A stretch of DNA of 64,000 bases, from positions 10,375 to 74,374 of the forward strand of contig JBGUUQ010000103.1 of the NCBI GenBank assembly GCA_045133615.1, read 5' to 3'. Source of the stretch: M3 sp045133615 (lineage in GTDB: Bacteria; Bacteroidota; Bacteroidia; Bacteroidales; Muribaculaceae). The notes under the pieces were generated by a model. That model did not search any database. It saw only the letters and a list, made by a program, of their open reading frames with translations, and was not told the origin of the DNA. How positions within the stretch are numbered: the first letter of the stretch is position 1; every line of letters starts with the position of its first letter. This document shows, piece by piece, positions 1 through 9,492 of the stretch. Position numbers and translations under genes: made by a program.

Positions 1-747
1 ACAGCCAAGATGCTGTGTATGGACAAGAAGGTGCTCGTTCCTGATTTGAATGCCGGATGTTCGTTGGCCGACAGTTGTCCGGCAGAAGAATTTGAAAAGT
101 TTATAAAAGAGAATCCCGGACATACGGTGATAAGCTATGCCAATACCTCGGTAGGAGTGAAAGCACTTAGTGACGTGTTGGTAACATCAACCAATGCGAA
201 GCAGATAGTAGAATCGTTTCCTGAAAATGAGAAGTTGATATTCGGACCGGACAGAAATCTCGGAAATTATATCAACAGTGTAACAGGACGCAACATGAAG
301 TTGTGGAACGGCGCATGTCATGTACACGAGGAATTTTCAGTGGAAAAAATATTGGAACTGAAAAAACAGTATCCAGAAGCAAAAGTATTGGTACATCCGG
401 AATGTAAGAAACAAGTAGTGTTACTTGCCGATAAGGTTGGTTCGACGGCAGCTCTACTTAATTATGCCATAGCTTCAGAAGCCAATGAATTTATAGTGGC
501 AACAGAATCGGGAATAATGCATGAGATGCAAAAACGTTGTCCGGAAAAGAAGTTTATTCCGGCTCCACCCAATGACAGCACATGTGCTTGCAATGACTGC
601 TCATATATGAAGTTGAATACACTTGAGAAGCTATATAATTGCTTGAAATATGAGCAACCGGAAGTGTTGCTTGATGAAGAGCTTGCCGAAAAGGCTAAGA
701 AATCAGTGGAACGTATGCTCGATATTTCGGCATCACTTAATCTTTAA
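1..747 (+). CDS. nadA: Quinolinate synthase NadA (5' end cut by window edge)
   Basis: Condenses iminoaspartate with dihydroxyacetone phosphate to quinolinate in de novo NAD synthesis, using a 4Fe-4S cluster. The open frame runs from base 1, so the first ATG at 10 is internal and the N-terminal part lies outside the window. Visible family features are the NAGCSLADSC segment, the VHPEC cysteine and a C-terminal cluster of cysteines (STCACNDC) near the end of the fold, together supplying the cluster ligands. The frame stops 25 bases before leuS. Identification is firm; only the true start is unknown. Confidence 0.95.
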   Translation, partial: TAKMLCMDKKVLVPDLNAGCSLADSCPAEEFEKFIKENPGHTVISYANTSVGVKALSDVLVTSTNAKQIVESFPENEKLIFGPDRNLGNYINSVTGRNMKLWNGACHVHEEFSVEKILELKKQYPEAKVLVHPECKKQVVLLADKVGSTAALLNYAIASEANEFIVATESGIMHEMQKRCPEKKFIPAPPNDSTCACNDCSYMKLNTLEKLYNCLKYEQPEVLLDEELAEKAKKSVERMLDISASLNL

Positions 748-772
748 CAGAATAAAAAAAATCATCAATATA

Positions 773-3544
773 ATGGAATATAATCATAGAGAAATAGAAC
801 AACGCTGGCAACAGTATTGGAAAGATAATAAAACTTACAAAACAGAAATAGACGAAAATCGTCCGAAATTTTATGTGCTCGATATGTTTCCATATCCATC
901 GGGAGCGGGATTGCATGTAGGGCATCCATTAGGATATATAGCAAGCGATATTTATTCGCGTTTCAAACGTTTGCAGGGTTTCAATGTGTTGCATCCGATG
1001 GGATATGATGCATACGGTCTGCCGGCAGAACAATATGCAATTCAGACAGGTCAACATCCTGAAGTGACAACTTTCCAGAATATAGCTCGCTATCGCAGCC
1101 AGTTGGATAAGATAGGATTTTGCTATGATTGGAGCCGCGAAATAAAGACTTGCGATCCTGAATATTACAAGTGGACTCAATGGGCGTTCATTCAGATGTT
1201 TAACAGTTACTACTGTAATGATGAAAAGAAAGCTTGTCAGATAAGCAAACTTGTAGAAAAATTTGAGAAGAATGGTACAAACGGAGTTAATGCAGCTTGC
1301 AGTAAGGAACTTTCGTTTACGGCTGAAGAATGGAATAACTACAGCAATAAGGAGAAGAGCGATGTGTTGATGAATTACCGTATCGCTTATCTTGGTAATA
1401 CGATGGTAAACTGGTGTCCGAAATTGGGTACGGTACTTGCTAATGATGAGGTGAGTGAAGGTGTATCAATTCGCGGCGGTTATCCGGTGGAACAAAAATT
1501 GATGTATCAATGGTGTCTTCGAGTTTCGGCTTATGCACAAAGATTGCTTGACGGACTTGACACTATAGATTGGACCGATTCTCTTAAGGAAACTCAAAGA
1601 AATTGGATAGGACGCTCAGAAGGAGCCGAGATGATATTCAAAATTGCTGACAGCGATGTGGAACTTGAAATTTTCACAACTCGAGCAGATACAGTGTTCG
1701 GAGTAACATTTATGGTACTTGCTCCGGAAAGTGCATATGTGAATATGATTACTACCGCTGATAAGAAAGCAGAGGTAGATGAATATATAAAGAGTATCAA
1801 GCATAAGACAGAGCGTGAGCGTATGATAGAAAAGACTGTGAGCGGAGTGTTCACAGGAGCATACGCAATAAATCCTCTTACGGGTGAAAATATACCTGTA
1901 TGGGTGAGTGACTATGTGCTTGCCGGATATGGAACAGGAGCTATTATGGCAGTTCCGGCTCATGATAGTCGAGACTATGCATTTGCCCGTCATTTCAATT
2001 TGCCGATTATTCCGCTTATTGAAGGAGCTGACGTGAGCGAGGAAAGTTTTGATGCCAAGTCGGGTAAAATGATAAACTCGAAGGGTGCAGAACTTGACTT
2101 GAACGGACTTGAAGTGAAAGATGCAATAGCAGCAACAAAGAAATATATAAGTGAAAAGGGTATAGGTAAAGTGAAGGTGAATTATCGTCTTCGCGATGCT
2201 ATATTCTCACGTCAACGCTATTGGGGTGAGCCATTCCCTGTATATTATAAAGATGGTGTGCCTTGTATGCTTGATGAAAGCAAACTTCCGTTGTTGCTTC
2301 CCGAAGTGGATAAATTTTTGCCTACTGAAACGGGAGAGCCTCCATTGGGTCGTGCCAAAGATTGGAAGACTGAAGATGGCTATCAGCTTGAACTTTGTAC
2401 GATGCCCGGTTTTGCAGGTTCGTCGGCGTACTATTTGCGTTATATGGATCCGCGCAATAATGAAGCACTTGTATCGAAAGAAGCAAACGGATATTGGCGC
2501 AATGTGGATTTGTATATAGGTGGAACCGAACATGCTACGGGTCACCTTATATACAGTCGTTTCTGGAATAAATTCTTGTATGATTTAGGATTGGTATGCG
2601 AGTCGGAACCGTTCAAGAAGCTTATCAATCAAGGTATGATTCAAGGTCGTTCGAACTTTGTATATCGTATAAAAGATACCAATACATTTGTTTCTTACGG
2701 ATTGAAGAAAGATTACGATACAACTCCTATCCATGTAGATGTGAATATAGTGTCGAATGATGTGCTCGATGTAGAAAAGTTCAGAGCATGGCGACCTGAA
2801 TTCAATAATGCAGAGTTTATACTTGAAGATGGAAAATATATCTGCGGATATGCTGTAGAAAAAATGTCGAAATCGATGTTTAATGTGGTAAATCCTGATG
2901 ATATAGTAGAACGCTACGGTGCGGATACATTGCGATTGTATGAAATGTTTTTGGGTCCGTTGGAACAAAGCAAACCATGGGATACAAATGGTATAGACGG
3001 AGTGAATCGTTTCATCAAGAAACTTTGGAATCTTTTCTATAAGGGTGATGAAATGACCGCAACCAATGTTGAAGCTACCAAGGATGAATTAAAGTCGATA
3101 CATAAGCTTATAAAGAAAGTAACCGGCGATATTGAGTCGTTCTCATACAATACTTCAATTTCGGCATTTATGATATGTGTGAATGAGTTGACACAATTGA
3201 AATGTCATAGCAGTGAAGTATTGGAAAAACTGTTGATAGTGTTGGCTCCTTTCGCACCTCATGTTACTGAAGAACTTTGGCATACACTCGGTAACGACAG
3301 TACAATTTGTGATGCTCAATGGCCTGCATACGATGAAAAGTATCTTAAAGAGGATAATGTGACATATGCGGTGTCATTTAACGGTAAGGCTCGATTCAAT
3401 ATTGAGGTGCCTGTGGATACTCCTCGTGAAGAGGTTGAAAAAATTGCTTTGGGTCATGAAAATGCCGCAAAGTGGATAGGAGATAAGAGTATTCGCAAAA
3501 TTATCGTGGTGCCGGGAAAAATTGTCAATGTAGTTATCGGATAA
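773..3544 (+). CDS. leuS: Leucyl-tRNA synthetase
   Basis: Charges tRNA-Leu with leucine (class I synthetase). The protein is 923 residues from the ATG at 773. A longer frame opening at 650 would overlap nadA and lacks family similarity, so it was not used. The HIGH signature is HVGH at residues 48-51 and the KMSKS signature is at 697-701. Between them are the CP1 editing region (GTGAIMAVPAHD) and a long insertion typical of Bacteroidota LeuS. The C-terminal anticodon-binding region is complete. The gene stands between nadA and an RdgB-type gene on the same strand. Confidence 0.97.
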   Translation: MEYNHREIEQRWQQYWKDNKTYKTEIDENRPKFYVLDMFPYPSGAGLHVGHPLGYIASDIYSRFKRLQGFNVLHPMGYDAYGLPAEQYAIQTGQHPEVTTFQNIARYRSQLDKIGFCYDWSREIKTCDPEYYKWTQWAFIQMFNSYYCNDEKKACQISKLVEKFEKNGTNGVNAACSKELSFTAEEWNNYSNKEKSDVLMNYRIAYLGNTMVNWCPKLGTVLANDEVSEGVSIRGGYPVEQKLMYQWCLRVSAYAQRLLDGLDTIDWTDSLKETQRNWIGRSEGAEMIFKIADSDVELEIFTTRADTVFGVTFMVLAPESAYVNMITTADKKAEVDEYIKSIKHKTERERMIEKTVSGVFTGAYAINPLTGENIPVWVSDYVLAGYGTGAIMAVPAHDSRDYAFARHFNLPIIPLIEGADVSEESFDAKSGKMINSKGAELDLNGLEVKDAIAATKKYISEKGIGKVKVNYRLRDAIFSRQRYWGEPFPVYYKDGVPCMLDESKLPLLLPEVDKFLPTETGEPPLGRAKDWKTEDGYQLELCTMPGFAGSSAYYLRYMDPRNNEALVSKEANGYWRNVDLYIGGTEHATGHLIYSRFWNKFLYDLGLVCESEPFKKLINQGMIQGRSNFVYRIKDTNTFVSYGLKKDYDTTPIHVDVNIVSNDVLDVEKFRAWRPEFNNAEFILEDGKYICGYAVEKMSKSMFNVVNPDDIVERYGADTLRLYEMFLGPLEQSKPWDTNGIDGVNRFIKKLWNLFYKGDEMTATNVEATKDELKSIHKLIKKVTGDIESFSYNTSISAFMICVNELTQLKCHSSEVLEKLLIVLAPFAPHVTEELWHTLGNDSTICDAQWPAYDEKYLKEDNVTYAVSFNGKARFNIEVPVDTPREEVEKIALGHENAAKWIGDKSIRKIIVVPGKIVNVVIG

Positions 3545-3598
3545 ATTTAACTAATTGATAATTACAATATTCGATAAAAATAATCGTTGATAAAGAAC

Positions 3599-4195
3599 AT
3601 GAAAGTTATGTCGCAGATAAGAGAATTGGTATTTGCAACGAATAATGCCCATAAATTACAAGAAATACGTAATATTGTGGGTGACAAGTACAAAATATTG
3701 AGTCTACGCGATATAAATTGTCATGAAGATATAGCTGAAACGGCTGAAACTTTGGAGGGTAATGCCGAAATCAAGGCTCGATATGTGAAGGAGCATTACG
3801 GTTATGACTGTTTTGCCGATGATACGGGTCTTGAGGTGGATGCTCTCGGAGGTGCTCCCGGTGTTTATTCGGCACGATATGCCGGAGAAGAACATGACTC
3901 TGCCCGTAATATGGCTTTGTTGCTCCGCAATATGGAGGGCGAAGAGAATCGCAAAGCTCGATTCAGAACTGTAATAGCATTGATATTGGGTGATGAATTG
4001 ACTTTGATGGATGGTATAGTGGAGGGGATGATAACAAAAGAACCTTCGGGAGAAGAGGGTTTCGGTTATGATCCTGTGTTTATGCCGGAAAATTGTAATG
4101 AAACATTTGCAATGATGAGTCAGGAACAAAAAAATTCCATGAGCCACAGAGGAAGAGCAACGGCTAAGTTGATAGATTATTTAAACAGATTATAA
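3599..4195 (+). CDS. rdgB: XTP/dITP diphosphatase (RdgB/HAM1 family)
   Basis: House-cleaning enzyme that hydrolyses dITP, XTP and related non-canonical purine nucleotides to monophosphates. The family signature FATNNAHKLQEI is near the N terminus, followed by the DDTGLEVDALGGAPGVYSAR substrate-binding segment and a C-terminal MSHRGRA segment. Starts are possible at TTG 3587, ATG 3599 and ATG 3608. The ATG at 3599 is given, and 3608 fits the family start almost as well. Length is about 198 residues, normal for the family. The gene is 54 bases after leuS. Confidence 0.93.
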   Translation: MKVMSQIRELVFATNNAHKLQEIRNIVGDKYKILSLRDINCHEDIAETAETLEGNAEIKARYVKEHYGYDCFADDTGLEVDALGGAPGVYSARYAGEEHDSARNMALLLRNMEGEENRKARFRTVIALILGDELTLMDGIVEGMITKEPSGEEGFGYDPVFMPENCNETFAMMSQEQKNSMSHRGRATAKLIDYLNRL

Positions 4196-4217
4196 TAAAC
4201 GCAAGCAAATTAAGTAT

Positions 4218-6599
4218 ATGGCTAAAAAGATAGTATTACTATTGGCATTAATCTTGACAGTGGGTTGCATGAAGGCTCAACTCGCAGTAGGAGATTGGCG
4301 TGTTTTTCCGGTATATTCGGGTAGCGTAAACAAGATGATAGATACACAGGACAAGATGTATATATTCGTAGGAACGAGTCTTTTTTCTTATGATAAAAAT
4401 GACGATCTTGGCGAAGTGTATGCTTATACTTCACGCAATATGCTGAGTGAAAATCAAATATCCAATATCTATTATAATAATGATAACGGATATTTGCTTG
4501 TAGTGTATTATAATTCCAATATAGACCTTATCTACGATAATGGCGATGTAGTGAATATGTCGGAGATAAAGGATGCTATCTTGCAAAGCAAGACTATCAA
4601 TGATGTGGCTTTCGATGCCAAAAACAATAGAATCTATATTGCCACATCATTCGGATTGGTGGTATATGACGATAAAAAGCATTATGTTGTGGAATCCGGC
4701 AATTACAATACTTCTATAACCGGCATCGGAGTAGTGGGGGATAAGTTAGTTATTTCTTACGACTCTACAATGGCTTATTCGGATGTGTCGTCACGTCATA
4801 ATTCATTAAGTGTATTTAATACGGTGGGTTCGATGGCAGCTACTACGATTCAAGCAGTTTCGGATAGTAAGGCTCTTGTGCTTAGCGGAACAAGTGTGAA
4901 ACTCGTTACGTTTGATTTTACAAATAATGCTATCAGTAGCAGTAATGTAATATCGTCGGGGGCTTCTAACATAGGAGTAAGTAAGAACGGATATTATACT
5001 TACAGCAGCACTGTACTTGCAGATATAGATTCATCGCTTAATATTACAAATATTACGTTGCCGACAGAATTGAAAAGCAATGCTATAGCTTATTGGAACG
5101 GAATAAGCAATATGTGGGCTGCACATAATGATAACTTTACTATAGAGGGTATAGGAAATTACAATCTATCATCGGATGGCAGTGTGACTGTGTTGCAAGA
5201 CAGATTTATACCGGAAAAGATGTGTGTTACCGTGCCTTCAAATTTGTATTTCGGTCCATCGGGAAAATTGTATGTGAATAATTCGATGTCGTTGGTATTT
5301 AAAGTAAATGAGTATGTGTTTACTCATATAAATACTTATGAAAACGGAGAGTGGAAAGATGTACTACCGACCAATATTCCGGAACAAAAGGCGGGTAGCT
5401 ATTATGAAACGGCCGGTATATCTAATGTTGCAGAAGACCCTGAAGATCCAAATACTTATTATTATGGTAATTTCTGGAAAGGAATCCGTAAAGTAGAGGA
5501 TTGTCAATCGATAATAAATTACGATAGTAGTAACAGTACTCTATATAATAGTTGGGGATGTATTGCAACCGATTTGGCTTTTGACAAGTACAATAATTTA
5601 TGGGCAATGACCCATGTGACGGATGCGGTTAATTCTCCTGCATTACATATGTTGCCTGCCGAAAAAAGAAAATTAGATACTACAACGAAAGAGGATTGGC
5701 AGTCAAGACCCCTTCCGAATGCAAAAATAGGTAAGGGCGGACGAATGCTTGTATGTAAGAAATCAAATATGGTGTTTGTATTGAATGTAGACTATGGCGG
5801 AATACTTACTGCTATATATACAAATGGAACGCCTACGGACTTTTCGGATGACAAGGTTGTCACTTACACGTCGTTTGTGGATCAAGATGGAAAATCGTTT
5901 GCTCCGACATATTTGATGGATATAAAGGAGGATCAAAACGGAAAGGTGTGGATAGCCACTTCGGATGGTGTGATAGAGTTGTCGCGACCTGAAGATTATA
6001 AAAATGAAAATGTTGCTATAAGCAGAATAAAAGTTCCGCGTAATGACGGTACTTCATTTGCCGATTATCTTCTTGACGGTCAGACAGTGACTTCGATTTC
6101 AGTAGACCCGTCGAATCGTAAGTGGCTTGGAACTCAATCGACCGGTGTATATCTTGTGAATGAGACAGGAAGTGAAGTACTTGAAAATTTCAATACGGAA
6201 AACAGTTATCTACCTTCAGATTGTGTATATGATGTAGCTTGTGACCCAAATTCGGCAAGTGTGTTTATCGGTACTTCGATGGGGTTGGCTGAATATATAG
6301 GCAATTCTTCACCGGCAGAAGATGATTATTCGAATGTATATGCTTATCCGAATCCGGTGAGACCTGACTATACGGGTTGGATTACGGTGACCGGATTGAT
6401 GGATAATTCGTTGGTAAAAATTGCCGATGCAGCCGGAAATGTATTATATACGACTACAAGTGAGGGTGGTATGATAACATGGGATGGATGCAATAGTGCC
6501 GGCGAACGAGTGAAAACCGGTGTGTACTATGTATTTGCATCACAAAATGCTACCGGAGATGCTTCGGGTGTGGTTACCAAAATATTGGTAGTAAAGTAA
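4218..6599 (+). CDS. porZ: PorZ-like type IX secretion component
   Basis: Secreted protein of 793 residues with an N-terminal signal peptide (first 20 or so residues, ending near MKAQ). It starts with the DWR(V)FPVYS-type N terminus and is built of repeated short beta motifs such as VYDVACDPNSASVFIGTSMGLAEY, as in the two beta-propellers of PorZ of Porphyromonas gingivalis, which has a similar length. The C terminus (YAYPNPVRPDY, then GVYYVFAS) is a type IX sorting-domain fold. In P. gingivalis PorZ is part of the surface attachment complex that joins anionic LPS to cargo. Assignment rests on architecture and motifs; another two-propeller surface protein is the alternative. Confidence 0.78.
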   Translation: MAKKIVLLLALILTVGCMKAQLAVGDWRVFPVYSGSVNKMIDTQDKMYIFVGTSLFSYDKNDDLGEVYAYTSRNMLSENQISNIYYNNDNGYLLVVYYNSNIDLIYDNGDVVNMSEIKDAILQSKTINDVAFDAKNNRIYIATSFGLVVYDDKKHYVVESGNYNTSITGIGVVGDKLVISYDSTMAYSDVSSRHNSLSVFNTVGSMAATTIQAVSDSKALVLSGTSVKLVTFDFTNNAISSSNVISSGASNIGVSKNGYYTYSSTVLADIDSSLNITNITLPTELKSNAIAYWNGISNMWAAHNDNFTIEGIGNYNLSSDGSVTVLQDRFIPEKMCVTVPSNLYFGPSGKLYVNNSMSLVFKVNEYVFTHINTYENGEWKDVLPTNIPEQKAGSYYETAGISNVAEDPEDPNTYYYGNFWKGIRKVEDCQSIINYDSSNSTLYNSWGCIATDLAFDKYNNLWAMTHVTDAVNSPALHMLPAEKRKLDTTTKEDWQSRPLPNAKIGKGGRMLVCKKSNMVFVLNVDYGGILTAIYTNGTPTDFSDDKVVTYTSFVDQDGKSFAPTYLMDIKEDQNGKVWIATSDGVIELSRPEDYKNENVAISRIKVPRNDGTSFADYLLDGQTVTSISVDPSNRKWLGTQSTGVYLVNETGSEVLENFNTENSYLPSDCVYDVACDPNSASVFIGTSMGLAEYIGNSSPAEDDYSNVYAYPNPVRPDYTGWITVTGLMDNSLVKIADAAGNVLYTTTSEGGMITWDGCNSAGERVKTGVYYVFASQNATGDASGVVTKILVVK

Positions 6600-6616
6600 T
6601 AAGAATGAAATATGGT

Positions 6617-6645
6617 ATAGAGACGTGGGTGCGCCACGTCTCTAT
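6617..6645. repeat. Perfect 12-bp stem-loop between porZ and the next gene
   Basis: ATAGAGACGTGG at 6617-6628 pairs without mismatch with 6634-6645 around a 5-base loop. No T-run follows on either strand, so it is a poor rho-independent terminator by itself. It could be a stabilising 3' end of porZ mRNA or a dispersed palindromic repeat of REP type. Confidence 0.7.
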
Positions 6646-6665
6646 TGATATATGTAAATACGGTA

Positions 6666-7193
6666 ATGGACGTGAATTTTAAATATGCGGATGAGGAGGA
6701 TAAATGCTATGGCATAACCGGAATGGCTATAAGCATGGTGGTGTTTGACAGTGACGATGTGCTGTCGGCTATCACCCTTGAGGCATCGGCAGATGAGTCG
6801 ATAGAATTTCTTCCTCAATATTATTTTTCAGGCGACCCCCGTGTGTCGGCAAAGGCTGCATGGACCCAGATAGTGGAAAATTATCAGACATCCATGGGTA
6901 TGGTGATAGCAAATGTGATGTGTCGCAACTATGTGTATCATCGGTCGTCGATGGATGGAGCGATGCGAATGAAGTTGCTTAATCTGCTGAAAGAGGAGGG
7001 TAGGGATACTTGTTCGCTCGAAGATGATGAAATAGAACAGTTGTTTGATAAAACATACGGTTATCTGCATAGATTGTTTAATCATCATGCTGTTCAGGAT
7101 ATAGCGCGAGAGTTTGCTTCGTATTTGAAAAACAACAGGCGTATGTCGCGTTCGGATGTGCTTGAACATTTGAGAGCGTTGAGTATGTTATAA
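6666..7193 (+). CDS. Conserved Bacteroidales protein of unknown function
   Basis: About 175 residues from the ATG at 6666. The frame opens at 6645, inside a hairpin, so the later ATG was chosen. No signal peptide or membrane segment is visible. The protein starts with a short acidic stretch and ends in a helical segment (IAREFASYLKNNRRMSRSDVLEHL). I do not recognise a named domain. It lies between porZ and dapB; because a promoter-like sequence precedes dapB, the two need not be co-transcribed. Confidence 0.72.
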   Translation: MDVNFKYADEEDKCYGITGMAISMVVFDSDDVLSAITLEASADESIEFLPQYYFSGDPRVSAKAAWTQIVENYQTSMGMVIANVMCRNYVYHRSSMDGAMRMKLLNLLKEEGRDTCSLEDDEIEQLFDKTYGYLHRLFNHHAVQDIAREFASYLKNNRRMSRSDVLEHLRALSML

Positions 7194-7199
7194 CTGATG

Positions 7200-7230
7200 T
7201 TGTGTGATAGTAACAGAATATGTAAATTTG
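7200..7230 (+). promoter_or_regulatory. Bacteroidota-type promoter of dapB
   Basis: TTG at 7200-7202 and TAAATTTG at 7223-7230 are separated by 20 bases, matching the TTTG / TAnnTTTG pattern. It ends 20 bases before the dapB ATG. Confidence 0.6.
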
Positions 7231-7250
7231 TCGATAAAAATCGAACGGAT

Positions 7251-8003
7251 ATGAAAATAGCACTTATAGGATATGGAAAGATGGGCAAGACTATCGAGAA
7301 GATTGCTCTTGACCGCGGACATGAGATAGTTTCAATCATTGATATTGATAATCAGCAGGATTTTGACAGCGATGCTTTTCGCTCGGCTGATGTGGCAATA
7401 GAATTTACAACTCCCGCCACGGCAGTGGATAATTATTACAAAGCTTTTGCACAGGGAGTGCCGGTGGTTTCAGGCAGTACGGGATGGACAGCTCGTATGC
7501 CGGAGATAAAGGCTGTTTGTGATAAGGGAGAGGCTACATTTTTCTGGACGTCTAATTTCAGTCTTGGTGTAAATCTGTTTTTTGCGCTTAACAAATATCT
7601 GAGTGCTTTGATGGATAATTTCGAGAATTATCGTCCGGAAATGAAGGAGATACATCATATTCACAAACTTGACCATCCGAGTGGAACAGCCATTACTCTT
7701 GCCGAGGGTCTTATCGGAAATGTGGCTCGTCTTGATGCATGGACGGAGGAAAATGCGTCTGATTCGCAGTTGCTGATAAAGCATGAGCGAGAGGGTGAAG
7801 TGCCGGGTACTCATATTATTTCATGGGATTCGGAGGTGGATACTATTACGATAGAACATAAGGCAAAGAGTCGCCAAGGCTTTGCGTTAGGAGCTGTCGT
7901 AGCAGCCGAGTGGGTGAAAAATCAGAAGGGATTCCTTACAATGGACCAGATGATGCATGGCATCATTCGCGATTCGCACTTGCTCGACATAACTAATAAG
8001 TAG
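7251..8003 (+). CDS. dapB: 4-hydroxy-tetrahydrodipicolinate reductase
   Basis: NAD(P)H-dependent reductase of the lysine/meso-diaminopimelate pathway, which supplies the DAP used by MurE further along the window. The 250-residue protein starts MKIALIGYGKMGK (nucleotide-binding glycine motif). It has the HHIHKLDHPSGTA segment carrying the catalytic histidine and lysine. The upstream in-frame ATG at 7197 would add 18 residues across the promoter-like sequence and was rejected. Confidence 0.95.
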   Translation: MKIALIGYGKMGKTIEKIALDRGHEIVSIIDIDNQQDFDSDAFRSADVAIEFTTPATAVDNYYKAFAQGVPVVSGSTGWTARMPEIKAVCDKGEATFFWTSNFSLGVNLFFALNKYLSALMDNFENYRPEMKEIHHIHKLDHPSGTAITLAEGLIGNVARLDAWTEENASDSQLLIKHEREGEVPGTHIISWDSEVDTITIEHKAKSRQGFALGAVVAAEWVKNQKGFLTMDQMMHGIIRDSHLLDITNK

Positions 8004-8023
8004 AAAACAATAAATACCCGAAG

Positions 8024-9484
8024 ATGGATAACAACAACGATAAAAAGCCAACGTTTGCCGAAGATTTTCGCCGACGTATTTCTGAAGTACGCCCTACAAG
8101 ATGGATAAGATTTGCCGTAGTATCGCTTATATTTTTTGCGTGGGTGGCATGGCTCGGTAATTGGTGGGTATCGCTATGGATAATTCTGTTGTTTGACGTT
8201 TATATTACCGGTTACATACCTTTCACATGGTGGAAGCAGAGTAAAAACAAGTCGGTGAAAAGCGTAATGAGTTGGGTAGATGCTATAGTCTACGCATTGA
8301 TATTGGTGTATTTTGTATTTGCCTTTGTAGGTCAGAATTACCAAATTCCTTCATCGTCGCTTGAAAAGACACTTCTAACCGGAGATTATCTTTGGGTTAA
8401 CAAGATGGCATACGGACCGCGTGTGCCGATGACTCCGATACATTTTCCACTTGTTCAGAATACACTTCCTATAGTGAATACCAAGAGCTACATAGAGACT
8501 CCTCAATGGGAATATCACAGATTGAAGGGTTTTGGAAATGTGGAACGCGGAGATATTGTGGTATTCAATTTTCCTGCCGGAGATACCGTGGCACTGAAGG
8601 CTCAAAATCCTGATTATTATCACCTTGTAGAGATGTATGGCAGAAAGGTTGTCAATACGAACAAAGATGTGTTTGGCGATGTGATATATCGTCCGGTCGA
8701 CCGACGGGAGAACTATGTGAAGCGAGCAGTAGGGCTTCCGGGTGATAATCTAAAGATAATGGACGGTGTGATTTATATCAACGGCGAAGCAGTTGCGCAG
8801 CCGGAAAATGTGCAATTCAATCATTTTTATCAGAAGGCAGATGCACCGTTTACGGCTGACGAGTGGGATGCTCTCGGTATTGCAGCAGATGATCGTCGTG
8901 TAGTGCCTGTGTCTCCGTCGGATTTGGAAAGTCTCAAATCGCTTGGCTTTGTCGTGAAAGATAATGGTAAAGTACCCACTATCTATAATTCTCCGCTTAC
9001 ACCGGCAATGGTAGAGCAGCTTAAAGCTATGCCGGGTGTGTCGGTTGTGATGCAGGAAAAGCCGACGGTACCTGAGCAGTTGTCGCTTTTCCCGTCAGGA
9101 ATAGCTGACAATTGGACTCGTGCAGATTATGGAGAACTTTGGATACCCAAGAAGGGGGAAACGATAGACCTCAATGCACATAATTGGAAAATCTACGGTC
9201 GATGCATTCGCAATTATGAGCATAATGATGCGGAACTTCGCGGTGATACGGTCTATATAGACGGCAAGCCGGCCGATAGTTATACTTTCAAGATGGATTA
9301 TTATTTCATGATGGGTGATAATCGTGATAATTCGCTCGACTCTCGTTTCTGGGGATTTGTACCTGAGGACCATATCGTAGGCAAGCCGATGTTTGTTATC
9401 ATTTCGTTTGATAAGGACAAAGGATTGTTTGACGGCGGTATAAGATGGAATCGAGTGTTTAAGGACGCTAATCCAGACAAATAA
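8024..9484 (+). CDS. lepB: Signal peptidase I
   Basis: Membrane serine protease that removes Sec signal peptides. The 486-residue protein has hydrophobic segments at about 30-60 and 85-103. The catalytic serine is in IPSSSLEKT (Ser112), the catalytic lysine is in NYVKRAVGLPGD, and the late MGDNRDNSLDSRFWGFVP box is present. The sequence between these last two boxes holds an insertion of well over 100 residues, a feature of Bacteroidota LepB proteins. The gene follows dapB by 20 bases and leads into a WbqC-like gene. Confidence 0.95.
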   Translation: MDNNNDKKPTFAEDFRRRISEVRPTRWIRFAVVSLIFFAWVAWLGNWWVSLWIILLFDVYITGYIPFTWWKQSKNKSVKSVMSWVDAIVYALILVYFVFAFVGQNYQIPSSSLEKTLLTGDYLWVNKMAYGPRVPMTPIHFPLVQNTLPIVNTKSYIETPQWEYHRLKGFGNVERGDIVVFNFPAGDTVALKAQNPDYYHLVEMYGRKVVNTNKDVFGDVIYRPVDRRENYVKRAVGLPGDNLKIMDGVIYINGEAVAQPENVQFNHFYQKADAPFTADEWDALGIAADDRRVVPVSPSDLESLKSLGFVVKDNGKVPTIYNSPLTPAMVEQLKAMPGVSVVMQEKPTVPEQLSLFPSGIADNWTRADYGELWIPKKGETIDLNAHNWKIYGRCIRNYEHNDAELRGDTVYIDGKPADSYTFKMDYYFMMGDNRDNSLDSRFWGFVPEDHIVGKPMFVIISFDKDKGLFDGGIRWNRVFKDANPDK

Positions 9485-9492
9485 TTATTGCG

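Noticed and set aside
1594..2968. Several antisense open frames across leuS
   Set aside because: They overlap a fully conserved gene and show no domain, signal peptide or promoter.
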